A stretch of 64,000 nt of DNA from SHZL01 sp963784425 (GTDB lineage: Bacteria; Pseudomonadota; Gammaproteobacteria; Xanthomonadales; SZUA-36). Below the pieces are notes generated by a model. The model ran no database searches, was not told the origin of the DNA, and saw only the letters and a program-made list of their open reading frames with translations. Numbering within the stretch: position 1 is the first letter of the stretch; the number at the start of each line of letters is the position of its first letter. Made by a program: the position numbers and the translations under genes. The stretch is from positions 124,001-188,000 of the forward strand of contig CAWARM010000015.1 in NCBI GenBank assembly GCA_963784425.1, given 5' to 3'. Shown piece by piece: positions 46,034 through 55,307 of the stretch.

Positions 46034-47137
46034 CTAAAGTTTTAATGGCATAACGACGTGCCGGTCGCTACCACCGGCACTCGCGGTAATCAGGCAGCTG
46101 CTGTTAGCGTCGCGCATTTCCAGAGACACCTGCTCGGATTCAATGGCGTTCAGCGCATCAAGGAGATACAACACGTTGAACCCAATCGACAATTGCTCAA
46201 AATTGAGCTTGGCCTCCAACGTCTCTTCTGCCTCTTCCTGTTGCGGATTGTGCGCAATGATTTTTAACGCCTTAGCGCTGGCCTCAAGGCGCACGCCCTT
46301 GTACTTTTCGTTCGAGAGAATGGCTGCCCGCTGCAGCGCAAGAATAAAGCCAGCACGGTCAACCTCAATTCTTCGGTCTGCCCCAACCGGAATAACCGCC
46401 TGGTAGTCGGGAAATCGGCCATCAATCAACTTGGAGGTCAATGCTGAACTTCCTTTTTGCAAGCGCACGTGATTTTTGCCCAAGCCAAGCAACACGATAT
46501 CTTTGCTGTCAGTCAGCATGCGACCCAATTCCAACACGCCCTTTCTGGGAATAATGATCTGCCGGTCCTGCTTTAAACTGATTGATCCGTCCAGATCACA
46601 TACGGCGAGACGATGTCCGTCCGTCGCCACGGTGCGCAACGCACCATCCTTGAATTCAAGCAGTAACCCGTTCAGGTAGTAACGCACATCCTGGTTGGCC
46701 ATGGCAAAGGATGTCTTGTCCAGCAAGTGCTTAAGCTTATCTTCTTGAATTTCAACGTTTTCTATTGTTTCAAACTGATCTGTGGCAGGAAAATCCGTGG
46801 CCGGCAAAGTTGCCAGGGTATAGCGGCTGCGGGCTGAAGAAAGGGTCAGTTTGTCGCCGTCGAGTACTACTCCAATGTCCACGCCATCCGGCAGCATTCG
46901 GACAATGTCCAGCAGTTTCCGCGCGGGAACGGTAATTTCTCCCTGGCGATCAACCTTGGCCTTGACCAGGGCGATCAGCTCAACTTCCATGTCAGTACCC
47001 GTGATGGAAAACTTACCATCAGTCTCGGCCTGAAACAGAAAATTGGCTAAAACGGGTAAGGTCTGACGACGCTCCACCACACCTATCACTTGGCTCAAGG
47101 GCTGCAGGAATACTTCTCGCTTGATGCTGAATTTCAT
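46034..47137 (-). CDS. dnaN: DNA polymerase III beta subunit (sliding clamp)
   Basis: A 367-residue clamp of three repeated domains. MKFSIKREVFLQPLSQVIGV, RRQTLPVLANFL, LLLEFKDGALRTVATDGHRL and the C-terminal VVMPLKL are family marks, and the length is exactly usual. It directly follows the probable oriC, 245 nt downstream of dnaA. Confidence 0.98.
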   Translation of the reverse strand: MKFSIKREVFLQPLSQVIGVVERRQTLPVLANFLFQAETDGKFSITGTDMEVELIALVKAKVDRQGEITVPARKLLDIVRMLPDGVDIGVVLDGDKLTLSSARSRYTLATLPATDFPATDQFETIENVEIQEDKLKHLLDKTSFAMANQDVRYYLNGLLLEFKDGALRTVATDGHRLAVCDLDGSISLKQDRQIIIPRKGVLELGRMLTDSKDIVLLGLGKNHVRLQKGSSALTSKLIDGRFPDYQAVIPVGADRRIEVDRAGFILALQRAAILSNEKYKGVRLEASAKALKIIAHNPQQEEAEETLEAKLNFEQLSIGFNVLYLLDALNAIESEQVSLEMRDANSSCLITASAGGSDRHVVMPLKL

Positions 47138-47382
47138 GACTGAATTCCTATCAGTAATTATTTATTAGTAACAAAAATAGTTATAGAACAGTAGTAGTAA
47201 TAGGTCCTGTGGGTAATGAGCTTTATCAGTATTTATCTATAACTATCAATTATTTATGTTAATCAAACTATGTCAGGAAGTAGCCCTGTGGCCTGTGCAC
47301 GAGCTGTGGATAAGTTTAGCAACTAATGCGCCCCAAGACTTATCCACAACCTGTCCAATGCATGCTCACCGTATGTACACAT
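47138..47382. other. Probable replication origin (oriC) between dnaN and dnaA
   Basis: The dnaN-proximal half is very AT-rich. Read on the minus strand, a DnaA box (TTACCCACA, 47216-47208, one change from consensus) is followed by a GC-rich GGAC and triplets CTATTACTACTACT (complement of TAGTAGTAATAG at 47192-47203), then the AT-rich stretch. That is the order DnaA box, GC-rich spacer, DnaA-trios, unwinding region known from Bacillus subtilis oriC. Two perfect boxes lie further on: TGTGGATAA at 47305-47313 and TTATCCACA at 47340-47348. Genes are transcribed away on both sides of the dnaA block. The other candidate, upstream of dnaA, has only one perfect box. Confidence 0.7.
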
Positions 47383-48687
47383 TCATCCTGTTAGTAAGCG
47401 CACGAGTTGGGCTTTATCTTCCCGGATTCGTCCATCGGTCGCACATAAGCCCTCGATTCTACGGCATGCATGCAGCACCGTGGTATGGTCGCGCCCGCCA
47501 AAAGCCACGCCGATTTCCGGCAGGCTGTGTTCCGTCAGCTCTTTGCACAAAGCCATGGCCATTTGTCGCGGGCGCGCCAGGGTGCGTGTACGGCGCGTCG
47601 ACAGCATATCGGATACCTTCAGCTTGTAGTATTCCGCGACGGTTTTTTGCGTGTTTTCAATAGTTATCAGGCGATCGTGCACCAGCAAGAGATCGCGCAG
47701 CACTTCCTGGGCAAACGCCTCGGTAATGGGCCTGCCGGAGAAGCGGGCATTGGCCGACAGGGTGTTGAGCGCACTTTCCAGGTCTCGCACGTTCGAACGC
47801 AATCGTTTGGCGATGAGGAAGGCTATGGACTCGTCCAGCAACAAACCCCGCTCCTGGGCTTTGTTCATCAGGATGGCTACCCGGGTTTCAAAATCCGGTG
47901 GCTCGATGGCTACCGTCAGGCCCCAGCCAAAACGGGAGCGCAGCCTCGCCTCCAGGCCAATTACCTCCTTGGGGTAGCGGTCGCACGTCAGAATAATCTG
48001 CTGTTTGCTGTCGAGCAGGGCGTTGAAGGTGTGAAAAAACTCTTCTTGCGTGCGGTCCTTGCCGGCAAAAAACTGGATGTCGTCAATCAGCAGTGCACCA
48101 GCGGTCCGGTAATGCTGCTTGAACGCTTCGATGCTGTTATGTCGCAGTGCCTGAATCATTTCGCTTACGAACTTTTCTGAATGCAGGTATAGCACCCTGG
48201 CATGACGATTATGTTCGTAAATCAGGTTTCCAGCAGCGTGTAACAGGTGGGTCTTGCCAAGACCGGTTCCGCCGTATAGCAGCAGCGGGTTGTAGGCCGC
48301 TCCAGGTTTCTGCGCAACCTGCTGGGCTGCGGCAAAGGCCAACTCGTTCGATTTGCCCTGTACAAAATTGTCGAAACGATAACGCGTATCAAGGCCAGTG
48401 TTATGCTGTTTTGTAGTGACGCTATCCTGCGGCCGGGTGGGTGCGCGGCCGGCTGAGACATCTACCGTTACAGATTCGCGCGGTACTCCGAGGTGTTCGA
48501 GGATATCGCGGATGCGCTCGAGGTGATTAAGCGCAATGTAGTCCCGGACATAGGCATTGGGCGCCAGCAGCGCGGTTTGTCCTTTTGCGCTGCGCGGCTG
48601 TAGCGGCCGGATCCAGGTGTTGAAATCCTCCGCCGGGATTTCGCGCTCCAGATAGGTTAAGCAGGTTTGCCAGGGGTTTTGTGCCAT
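47383..48687 (-). CDS. dnaA: Chromosomal replication initiator DnaA
   Basis: A 434-residue initiator, a little short because the linker domain II is brief. Domain I starts QNPWQTCLTYLEREIPAEDF. The AAA+ domain holds Walker A GGTGLGKTHLLHAAGN and Walker B LLIDDIQFFAGK. Domain IV ends with the DnaA-box reader LPEIGVAFGGRDHTTVLHAC. It starts at the ATG at 48687, and a perfect DnaA box lies about 120 nt upstream, consistent with autoregulation. Confidence 0.98.
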   Translation of the reverse strand: MAQNPWQTCLTYLEREIPAEDFNTWIRPLQPRSAKGQTALLAPNAYVRDYIALNHLERIRDILEHLGVPRESVTVDVSAGRAPTRPQDSVTTKQHNTGLDTRYRFDNFVQGKSNELAFAAAQQVAQKPGAAYNPLLLYGGTGLGKTHLLHAAGNLIYEHNRHARVLYLHSEKFVSEMIQALRHNSIEAFKQHYRTAGALLIDDIQFFAGKDRTQEEFFHTFNALLDSKQQIILTCDRYPKEVIGLEARLRSRFGWGLTVAIEPPDFETRVAILMNKAQERGLLLDESIAFLIAKRLRSNVRDLESALNTLSANARFSGRPITEAFAQEVLRDLLLVHDRLITIENTQKTVAEYYKLKVSDMLSTRRTRTLARPRQMAMALCKELTEHSLPEIGVAFGGRDHTTVLHACRRIEGLCATDGRIREDKAQLVRLLTG

Positions 48688-48804
48688 TTATTCGGGTATG
48701 GCCCGTCATTATTGCGATTGTAAGGGAAGTCACGCTGACCATGGACAGCTCCGTGTTGCGAAGGCATCGAGGAGTACAAACGGGACGTCCTAAGTCTAGC
48801 GCGC

Positions 48805-48813
48805 TGTGGATAA
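48805..48813 (-). promoter_or_regulatory. DnaA box in the dnaA-rpmH intergenic region
   Basis: A perfect TGTGGATAA (TTATCCACA on the minus strand) lies about 120 nt upstream of dnaA and 60 nt before the rpmH promoter. It could mediate DnaA autoregulation or be part of a bipartite origin. The rest of the 337-nt gap (48688-49024) holds the promoter below and nothing else I recognise. Confidence 0.75.
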
Positions 48814-48869
48814 CTTGACCACACCGGAATAAAATCAACCCGCCTCTTCCTGGCTTTTCACGGTTCAGC

Positions 48870-48898
48870 TTGTCGAGTCTGTGCACAAAAGATACAAT
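48870..48898 (+). promoter_or_regulatory. Sigma-70 promoter for rpmH-rnpA
   Basis: TTGTCG (-35) and TACAAT (-10) are separated by exactly 17 nt, about 125 nt upstream of rpmH. The spacer contains TGTGCACAA, a DnaA-box-like variant, which may tie ribosomal-protein transcription to DnaA. Confidence 0.65.
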
Positions 48899-49024
48899 TC
48901 GCCTCTTGTGTCGATCGTCTAGAGCTTGCGTGGAGACCGGTTATCTGACTGCTCCAGGTTGGGCTAAATCAGTGTTGAGCCCAATAAGTGTAGAGCTCAG
49001 CCAGTCTCGGAAAGGATTACTGCC

Positions 49025-49159
49025 ATGAAACGTACTTTTCAACCAAGCCTCCTGAAGCGCGCCCGCCGTCACGGATTTCGTGCACGCATGGCCACCAGCG
49101 GCGGCAGGGCTGTGCTTTCTGCTCGTCGCGCCAAGGGCCGCAAGCGCCTGTCTGCCTGA
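49025..49159 (+). CDS. rpmH: 50S ribosomal protein L34
   Basis: A 44-residue ribosomal protein: MKRTFQPSLLKRARRHGFRA, then RMATSGGRAVLSARRAKGRK and RLSA. Length and sequence are standard for bacterial L34; it begins MKRTFQPS as in most gammaproteobacteria. A ribosome site (AAAGGA) is upstream, and it precedes rnpA on the same strand as nearly always. Confidence 0.98.
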   Translation: MKRTFQPSLLKRARRHGFRARMATSGGRAVLSARRAKGRKRLSA

Positions 49160-49205
49160 ATTTTCCAAACGGACTGGTTTCCAAACGAAAGGGCCCGGAC
49201 TGCTG

Positions 49206-49673
49206 ATGAGCAGGTGTGGCAGTTCTCCAGGAACAGCAAGCGGTGAACAGTCAGTAGGTATGGCACTTTCAAGCCAGTTTCGCTTGTGCGGACCCAAAGA
49301 ATTCTCCAGGGTGTTTGAACAGGCCGTGGTATCAGCGGATGCCGGTTTCAAAGTGCTGGGGCGCCTGGCGGAACAGCAAAACTCCCGCCTGGGCATGGCT
49401 GTTTCCCGCGAAGTGGACAAGCGGGCCGTGCAGCGTAACCGCTTGAAGCGGGTTATCCGGGAAAGTTTCAGAACGCACTACCTTTCTGATCCTCCCCGGC
49501 ACCCCGCGGCGGATATCGTGGTGTTGCCCCGGCGCCAGGCCGTCGCCACATCCAACGAGCAACTGTTCGATCAATTGGCCAGCCATTGGGCACGAATTGA
49601 TGAACGGCTGCGCAACGTCAAGGACGGGGCAATAGACGGGGCAAACCGAAATCCAGCGGCAGGGCACGTCTGA
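49206..49673 (+). CDS. rnpA: Ribonuclease P protein component
   Basis: The basic protein cofactor of RNase P. The core FRLCGPKEFSRVFEQAV, then SRLGMAVSREVDKRAVQRNR and LKRVIRESFR (the RNA-binding RNR motif) is intact. The start is uncertain: ATG at 49206 gives 155 residues; ATG at 49260 (MALSSQFRL) fits the family length better but has no spaced ribosome site. The C-terminal about 20 residues exceed the norm. The yidD gene that usually follows is absent. Confidence 0.92.
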   Translation: MSRCGSSPGTASGEQSVGMALSSQFRLCGPKEFSRVFEQAVVSADAGFKVLGRLAEQQNSRLGMAVSREVDKRAVQRNRLKRVIRESFRTHYLSDPPRHPAADIVVLPRRQAVATSNEQLFDQLASHWARIDERLRNVKDGAIDGANRNPAAGHV

Positions 49674-49737
49674 ATTCAGGGCCGGAATCGGGAAACAGAC
49701 GAAAGCAACGGCTTAACAGGTACAGGATCTGGAACAC

Positions 49738-51507
49738 ATGGGAAATCTTCGACCGGTATTACTCATCAGCCTTGGTTTGCTGGGTTACATGTTGTGGATC
49801 GAGTGGCAAAAGGACTACCCCAAACCACTCCCCAAAGCCCCCACCGAAGCGGTGTCCAAACCACTCGCATCAACCAGCGCAGGCAATGGTGATCTACCCG
49901 CGGGTGCCTTACCCGGGGATGTCGGACAGCAGCCACCCGCAGATGCACCGGACTTACCACAACCGCTGGAACCGATCCAGGGCGCAGCGGGGCAACACCC
50001 CAGTGCTGCAACGGCAGACGGACAAGAGGTCATGACTGCCGCGAGCCCAACCACAAGTCCGACCGTGGCGGTCAGCACCGATCTTTTGAGCCTGCAGATT
50101 ACCCTGCAGGGTGGTACGGTAGTGAGCGCGCAGTTGCTGGATTACCCGGCCGACGCTGCCGATCCGGACATCAAGGTAAACCTGCTTGAGCCGCAGGGTG
50201 AGCACCTATTTATTGCGCAATCCGGCCTTCTTTCGCACCAGAGCGCGCCAAACCACACAGCCCCGTATGAATCCAGCCAACGTGAGTATCGACTGGAGGA
50301 TGGAGCGGATGAACTGACTGTGCCGCTGACCTGGCACTCCGCGGACGGCATCCGGGTGACAAAGACCTTTGTCTTTAAACGCGGCCGCTATGATATTGAA
50401 GTCCGTCACCAACTGGAAAATGGCAGCGCGCAAACATGGTCAGGCAGCCGCTATGATCAGTTGCAGCGTTCCGTAACCCCAGACCAGCAAAAACGCGGGT
50501 TTGCCAACCCGTCCTCTTACAGCTTCCGCGGCATTGGCTTTTACAGCCCGCAGGACAAGTTTGAAAAAATTGCGTTTGACAAAGTAGCAAAAGAACCGGT
50601 TAACAAGACATTCAGCGGCGGCTGGCTGGCGATGATCCAGCACTATTTCTTTGCTGCCTGGATTCCCGCAGCCACGGAAGAAGCAAGCTACTCCACCCAG
50701 GTAATCAACCCCAGCGGCGGAGGATTGCCACGTTACATAGTGCGCGATGTTTCCCCGGTGCAGAGTGCTATTCCTGGCAGCCACGTTGAATTTGACAGTC
50801 GCCTGTACCTTGGTCCCAAGTTGCAGGATCATCTGAGCCAGGTTGCCCCCGGCCTTGAGCACACCGTCAACTACGGCATTTTTACCGTGTTCTCAAAGCC
50901 CCTGTTCTGGCTGCTTTCGCACATTCACAAGCTCGTGGGCAATTGGGGTTGGTCAATTGTATTGCTCACCGTCCTGGTCAAGGCGGTGTTTTTCAAACTT
51001 ACTGAAACGCAATATAAGTCCATGGCGCGCATGCGCAAGTTACAGCCGCGCATCGAGCAACTCAAAGAACGCTATGGCGATGACCGGCAACGCATGAGCC
51101 AGGCCATGATGGAGCTGTATAAAACCGAAAAGGCCAATCCGCTCAGCGGTTGCCTGCCCATGCTGGTGCAGATCCCTGTGTTCATTGCGTTGTACTGGGT
51201 ATTGCTGGAATCGGTGGAGTTGCGCCAGGCGCCGTTCATTCTGTGGGTGACCAATCTGTCCGTTCGTGATCCGTATTTTGTGCTGCCCCTGCTCAACGCC
51301 GGCTTCATGATCGCTACCCAGAGGCTGACGCCCATGGCCGGCATGGATCCTCTGCAGGCCAAGATGATGAGCCTGATGCCCGTGGTATTTGCCGTGATGT
51401 TTGCCTTTTTTCCGGCAGGCCTGGTTTTGTACTGGGCAACCAACGCGGGACTTTCGCTCGCGCAACAGGTGTATATCACGCGCAAAATCGCTGCCGGAGA
51501 CAAGTGA
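49738..51507 (+). CDS. yidC: Membrane protein insertase YidC
   Basis: A 589-residue Oxa1-family insertase of the Gram-negative type: N-terminal helix (LRPVLLISLGLLGYMLWIEW), a disordered Pro/Ala stretch, the large periplasmic beta domain, then five membrane segments with LVGNWGWSIVLLTVLVKAVF, PLSGCLPMLVQIPVFIALYW and GLVLYWATNAGLSLAQQVYI. It overlaps mnmE by 4 nt (GTGA). Confidence 0.98.
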   Translation: MGNLRPVLLISLGLLGYMLWIEWQKDYPKPLPKAPTEAVSKPLASTSAGNGDLPAGALPGDVGQQPPADAPDLPQPLEPIQGAAGQHPSAATADGQEVMTAASPTTSPTVAVSTDLLSLQITLQGGTVVSAQLLDYPADAADPDIKVNLLEPQGEHLFIAQSGLLSHQSAPNHTAPYESSQREYRLEDGADELTVPLTWHSADGIRVTKTFVFKRGRYDIEVRHQLENGSAQTWSGSRYDQLQRSVTPDQQKRGFANPSSYSFRGIGFYSPQDKFEKIAFDKVAKEPVNKTFSGGWLAMIQHYFFAAWIPAATEEASYSTQVINPSGGGLPRYIVRDVSPVQSAIPGSHVEFDSRLYLGPKLQDHLSQVAPGLEHTVNYGIFTVFSKPLFWLLSHIHKLVGNWGWSIVLLTVLVKAVFFKLTETQYKSMARMRKLQPRIEQLKERYGDDRQRMSQAMMELYKTEKANPLSGCLPMLVQIPVFIALYWVLLESVELRQAPFILWVTNLSVRDPYFVLPLLNAGFMIATQRLTPMAGMDPLQAKMMSLMPVVFAVMFAFFPAGLVLYWATNAGLSLAQQVYITRKIAAGDK

Positions 51508-52871
51508 GAAAAGCGGGTACGGACACCATTTGCGCCATTGCGACGCCGCCCGGGGCGGGAGGAATCGGCATCATTCGTGTCAGCGGCCCGGCCGCACCCG
51601 CACTTGCAACGGCTATTTGTGGCCGCTTGCCAGCAAATCGCCTGGCTACCCATGTCGGTTTTCGAGCTGCTGATGGCAGCAATATCGACCACGGCATTGC
51701 TGTGTATTTCCCTGCACCGCACTCATTCACGGGTGAGGACGTGCTGGAACTTCAAGGCCACGGTGGGCCTGTGGTGTTGCAGATGTTGCTGCGAAGGGTA
51801 ATGTCGCTGGGCGCGCGCGCAGCGCGCGCAGGTGAATTTTCTGAACGCGCCTTTCTCAATGACAAACTGGACCTGGCACAGGCGGAGGCTATTGCTGACC
51901 TCATCAGCTCCGGTACCGAGGCTGCCGCACGTGCCGCACACCGCTCGTTGTCCGGGGCCTTTTCCCGGCGTATTGGGGAGTTGCAGGAACGTCTTACCGG
52001 CATTCGGGTGTACGTCGAAGCAGCCATTGACTTTCCCACTGAAGAAATCGACTTTCTGGCCGACAGCGGGCTGCTGAAGCGTTTGCAGGAAACGCAACAG
52101 TGTTTGCGCAACTTGCTGGCTGAAGCGCAGCAGGGTCGCTTGTTGCGCGATGGCATGGTGCTGGCCATTATCGGCCGGCCCAATGCCGGCAAGTCCAGCT
52201 TGCTCAATGCCCTTTCCGGGCAGGACAGCGCCATCGTCACTGCTATTCCCGGTACCACGCGCGATGTGCTGCGCGAATGGATAGACCTGGACGGCATACC
52301 GGTGCATGTGGCCGATACCGCCGGCATTCGCGATACAACTGACGTTATCGAAGCAGAAGGAGTCAGGCGCGCCCGCCACGCATTGCAAGCTGCCGATATC
52401 GCCTTGTTAATCGTGGATGTCACTGCCGATATGGATGGACAGCTTGAGTTACTGACAGAGTCGCTGGACCCGGAAAGGTGCATCATCGTATACAACAAGA
52501 TGGACCTGCTCGGGCAGTCACCGGGCGCATGGCCCGATCCTACGCAGGGACAGCGCTACCCGGCCGGTGTAGCACTTTCTGCACGAACTGGCGAAGGACT
52601 GGCCACCCTGAAGGCAAGGATTCGGCAAACGTCAGGGGCTGCAGAACAGGCAGAGGGTGGCTTTTCTGCCCGGCAACGTCATGTGGATGCCTTGAAACGG
52701 GCTGAACACCACTTGCTGGAAGGTGAATTGCGCCTGACCAAGGACCAGGCGGGCGAATTGCTGGCTGAAGAACTGTGCCTGGCCCAGCGCGATCTGGGAG
52801 AAATCACCGGTGAGGTGCTGCCGGATGACTTGCTGGGGTCAATCTTCTCGAGCTTTTGTATCGGTAAATAG
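51504..52871 (+). CDS. mnmE: tRNA U34 modification GTPase
   Basis: A 455-residue GTPase that with MnmG modifies the wobble uridine (5-carboxymethylaminomethyl). The N-terminal folate-binding domain starts DTICAIATPPGAGGIGIIRV; the G domain shows GRPNAGKSSLLN, DTAGIR and YNKMD; the C-terminus ends FCIGK with the conserved Cys. It starts at a GTG overlapping the yidC stop. Confidence 0.97.
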   Translation: MRKAGTDTICAIATPPGAGGIGIIRVSGPAAPALATAICGRLPANRLATHVGFRAADGSNIDHGIAVYFPAPHSFTGEDVLELQGHGGPVVLQMLLRRVMSLGARAARAGEFSERAFLNDKLDLAQAEAIADLISSGTEAAARAAHRSLSGAFSRRIGELQERLTGIRVYVEAAIDFPTEEIDFLADSGLLKRLQETQQCLRNLLAEAQQGRLLRDGMVLAIIGRPNAGKSSLLNALSGQDSAIVTAIPGTTRDVLREWIDLDGIPVHVADTAGIRDTTDVIEAEGVRRARHALQAADIALLIVDVTADMDGQLELLTESLDPERCIIVYNKMDLLGQSPGAWPDPTQGQRYPAGVALSARTGEGLATLKARIRQTSGAAEQAEGGFSARQRHVDALKRAEHHLLEGELRLTKDQAGELLAEELCLAQRDLGEITGEVLPDDLLGSIFSSFCIGK

Positions 52872-52877
52872 AACTGC

Positions 52878-53225
52878 TCAGACAGGGCAGTAAATATCGT
52901 GTAATAGGTTGATGATTTTCAGCGCTGGTGTTTCAGTCAGGCGATAGAAAATGGTCTGGCTGACGCGCCGGGTCTGCACCAGGCCCTGTTCACGCAGCAC
53001 GGCAAGATGTTGCGACAGCGCAGACTGGCTGAGGTCAACCCGTTCGTTCAATTGTCCCACCGAGCATTCACCTTCAGCCAGCACGCACATGATGATCAGA
53101 CGGCTCTCGTTGGCCAAACCCTTGAGCAGGCTCGCAGCATCGCTGGCGCTGCGCCGCATGGCGCCCCAGTCCAATCCGGCCAATTTTTTCCTCGCCACGC
53201 TCATCTCTGCCAAGCTTTTCTTCAT
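52878..53225 (-). CDS. ArsR-family sulfur-sensing repressor (BigR/SqrR-like)
   Basis: A 115-residue winged-helix repressor from the ATG at 53225 (an in-frame TTG at 53264 is also open). The recognition region is LSQSALSQHLAVLREQGLVQ. Cys47 (RLIIMCVL) and Cys113 (HDIYCPV) are 66 residues apart, the same spacing as the reactive pairs of BigR (42/108), SqrR (41/107) and HlyU (38/104), which bind persulfides and release DNA. It faces the persulfide dioxygenase-like gene across 95 nt and is the likely regulator of the sulfur island. Confidence 0.9.
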   Translation of the reverse strand: MKKSLAEMSVARKKLAGLDWGAMRRSASDAASLLKGLANESRLIIMCVLAEGECSVGQLNERVDLSQSALSQHLAVLREQGLVQTRRVSQTIFYRLTETPALKIINLLHDIYCPV

Positions 53226-53320
53226 TGAAGCACTTATCAGGCTTTGAATATTATTTGCAAGCAAGCTAAATTACAATTGTCTGTATAAGATATTATGAAT
53301 GTAAATAGAGGGGCTTGCCC
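53226..53320. promoter_or_regulatory. Divergent AT-rich control region, probable repressor operator
   Basis: The 95-nt gap between the repressor and dioxygenase genes is AT-rich. It holds ATATTAT in two places (about 53246 and 53290), a perfect ACAATTGT palindrome (about 53272) and a loose inverted repeat TTACA...TGTATAA. An operator is expected here; I cannot identify the exact site. AGAGGGG (53307-53313) sets the TTG start at 53321. Confidence 0.5.
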
Positions 53321-54208
53321 TTGAGCGTGGAAATTACACCCAGCTACGAACCGGAGTCAGGCACCTGGACTTATCTGCTTGCCGACCCGGTTCAGTCCAT
53401 CGCAGCCATCATTGATCCGGTGTGGGTATTTGACCCGGTTTCAGGCCGGGTTAGCACGCAGTTGATTGACGGCCTGCTCAACATTGCGCAGGAGCGCAAC
53501 TACCGCATTGCATGGATCCTGGAAACTCATGCCCACGCTGACCACCTTTCGGCAGCCGGGTACATTCGCGAAAAAACCGGCGCCAGGATAGCCATTGGCC
53601 GGGGCATTTGCGCCGTGCAGAAAACCTTTACGCGGGTATTTAATCTCACAGACGTAGCTACCGATGGCAGCCAGTTTGATCGTTTGCTCGATGACGGCGA
53701 CATCATCCCGCTTGGCTCTCTGGACATTCGTGTCATGGCCACCCCGGGGCACACGGGTGACAGTATTACCTACGTGGTGGAGGATGCCGCATTTATTGGT
53801 GATACCTTGTTCGCCCCGCGCTCTGGAACGGCGCGGTGTGATTTTCCGGGCGGTAATGCATCAGACTTGTTTGATTCCATCCAGCGCATTCATGGCTTGC
53901 CGGACAAAACCCGCTTGTTTCTCTGCCACGACTACCCCAAAGAGGGCGCACAACCGGTCAACATGGTTCCGGTCTGCGAATCCCGCCAGAACAACATCCA
54001 CGTCAAGACGGGAACCGACCGTGAAGCCTACGTATCCATGCGCACACAGCGGGACGCAGGACTGTCCCTGCCACGGTTGATCCTGCCCGCGCTGCAGGTA
54101 AATATCCGCGCCGGATCGGGCCCCGCAGCGGACGACAACGATGTGCCCTACTTGCGCCTGCCCTTTAACCGCACGATCGCACAAATACTTGCCGGGGAGC
54201 GGAGCTGA
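53321..54208 (+). CDS. Persulfide dioxygenase-like MBL-fold protein (BLH/ETHE1 group)
   Basis: A 295-residue metallo-beta-lactamase-fold enzyme. The metal motif is ETHAHADHLSAAG (HxHxDH), followed by TPGHTGDS and FIGDTLFAPRSGTARCDFPG, as in ETHE1/BLH persulfide dioxygenases that oxidise glutathione persulfide to sulfite. The TTG at 53321 is chosen because AGAGGGG is 7 nt upstream; another TTG at 53315 is too close. Divergence from a BigR-like repressor is the classical arrangement. Confidence 0.88.
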   Translation: MSVEITPSYEPESGTWTYLLADPVQSIAAIIDPVWVFDPVSGRVSTQLIDGLLNIAQERNYRIAWILETHAHADHLSAAGYIREKTGARIAIGRGICAVQKTFTRVFNLTDVATDGSQFDRLLDDGDIIPLGSLDIRVMATPGHTGDSITYVVEDAAFIGDTLFAPRSGTARCDFPGGNASDLFDSIQRIHGLPDKTRLFLCHDYPKEGAQPVNMVPVCESRQNNIHVKTGTDREAYVSMRTQRDAGLSLPRLILPALQVNIRAGSGPAADDNDVPYLRLPFNRTIAQILAGERS

Positions 54209-54239
54209 ACAACCTCGTCTGCCGCCGCTGGCAGTTGCA

Positions 54240-55304
54240 CTAATTCGGCTGCGGTAACAGCACTTCACCTGCTTCCAGGCCGGCAACGACTTCCACCCGG
54301 TCGGGCCCCATTTGCCGCCCCAGCCGGATGAAGCGGCGTTCTGCCTGTGCATCGCGTTTTACCCAAACCACGTCAAGCTGGCCAAAGCTGGAAACCAGGC
54401 CAGCCGGTATGATGATCAACATTTCCTCACCGGCCGGGAGCAACAGGCGGGCATACATACCGGGCAGCAGGTTTTCCTGGTATTCGATCCGGGCTTTGAC
54501 CAGGAAACTGCGTGATCCGGGGTCTGCAGCCGGCACCAACTCTTCAATCTGTGCGGACAGCACTCGTGCCTGCGCCGGGATTTCAACCTGAACAGCCTGC
54601 CCCAGCCGCAAGGGCAAGGCGAGGCTTTCCCGAACCGCGGCCTCAACCCGCAAAGACAGGGGATTGTACAGTGACAGCAGCCGTTCCCCGGGAGACGCCG
54701 TATCCCCCGGCTCGGCAAAGCGATCCACTACCCGGCCATCAATCGGGGCGCGGATTTCCGTGTAGCTTATGGCCACTTCAGCCTCTTCCACCGAGCGCTG
54801 CGCTGTGGCCAGATCCGCTTGCAGGGCATCATGAGTGGCGCGTGCTTCATCCAGCGCAGCCTGGGCCACCAGGCCGCGTTTTTGCAGGTCCTGAGCCCGT
54901 TCCAGGCTGAGACGGGCCTCGGTAAGACGGGCATCAATCGACGCGGCACGTTGTTTGGACTGGGACAACCTGGATTCGAGGTCGGAGCGCTCAAGCTCGA
55001 GCAGCAACTGGCCCTCACTCACCGAATCACCCGCCCGCACCAGCACTCGTGTTATTCGCGAGAGGACGCGCGAGGAAATGGTCGTGGCTTGTCGCGCCCC
55101 GATGGTTGCCGGAACCGACTCCGTGGCGGCCACCGCGACGCGCTCAACCACGAATAGCTGATCGTCAGGTTGAGCTTGCCCGGTCACAGGCAGGACACCC
55201 GGCCTCACCTTGGCGTGAAAAGCCCCTGCCATCCAGGCAATCATCAGCAGCAAGAGCGCAACTGCAAGCAAAGCAAACAACCATTTTTTCAGTTCAGGTT
55301 TCAT
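54240..55304 (-). CDS. RND/HlyD-type periplasmic adaptor of the sulfur island
   Basis: A 354-residue membrane fusion protein with an N-terminal anchor (WLFALLAVALLLLMIAWMAG). Lipoyl-like GDSVSEGQLLLELERSDLES, a coiled-coil hairpin, AISYTEIRAPIDGRVVDRFA and a late barrel domain follow in order. It starts 3 nt after the RND permease, so the two are certainly one transcription unit with the rhodanese gene upstream. Confidence 0.9.
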   Translation of the reverse strand: MKPELKKWLFALLAVALLLLMIAWMAGAFHAKVRPGVLPVTGQAQPDDQLFVVERVAVAATESVPATIGARQATTISSRVLSRITRVLVRAGDSVSEGQLLLELERSDLESRLSQSKQRAASIDARLTEARLSLERAQDLQKRGLVAQAALDEARATHDALQADLATAQRSVEEAEVAISYTEIRAPIDGRVVDRFAEPGDTASPGERLLSLYNPLSLRVEAAVRESLALPLRLGQAVQVEIPAQARVLSAQIEELVPAADPGSRSFLVKARIEYQENLLPGMYARLLLPAGEEMLIIIPAGLVSSFGQLDVVWVKRDAQAERRFIRLGRQMGPDRVEVVAGLEAGEVLLPQPN

Positions 55305-55307
55305 GAA

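Noticed and set aside
48688..49024. oriC between dnaA and rpmH
   Set aside because: Only one perfect DnaA box and no triplet array or AT-rich block like that on the dnaN side; kept as a second choice.
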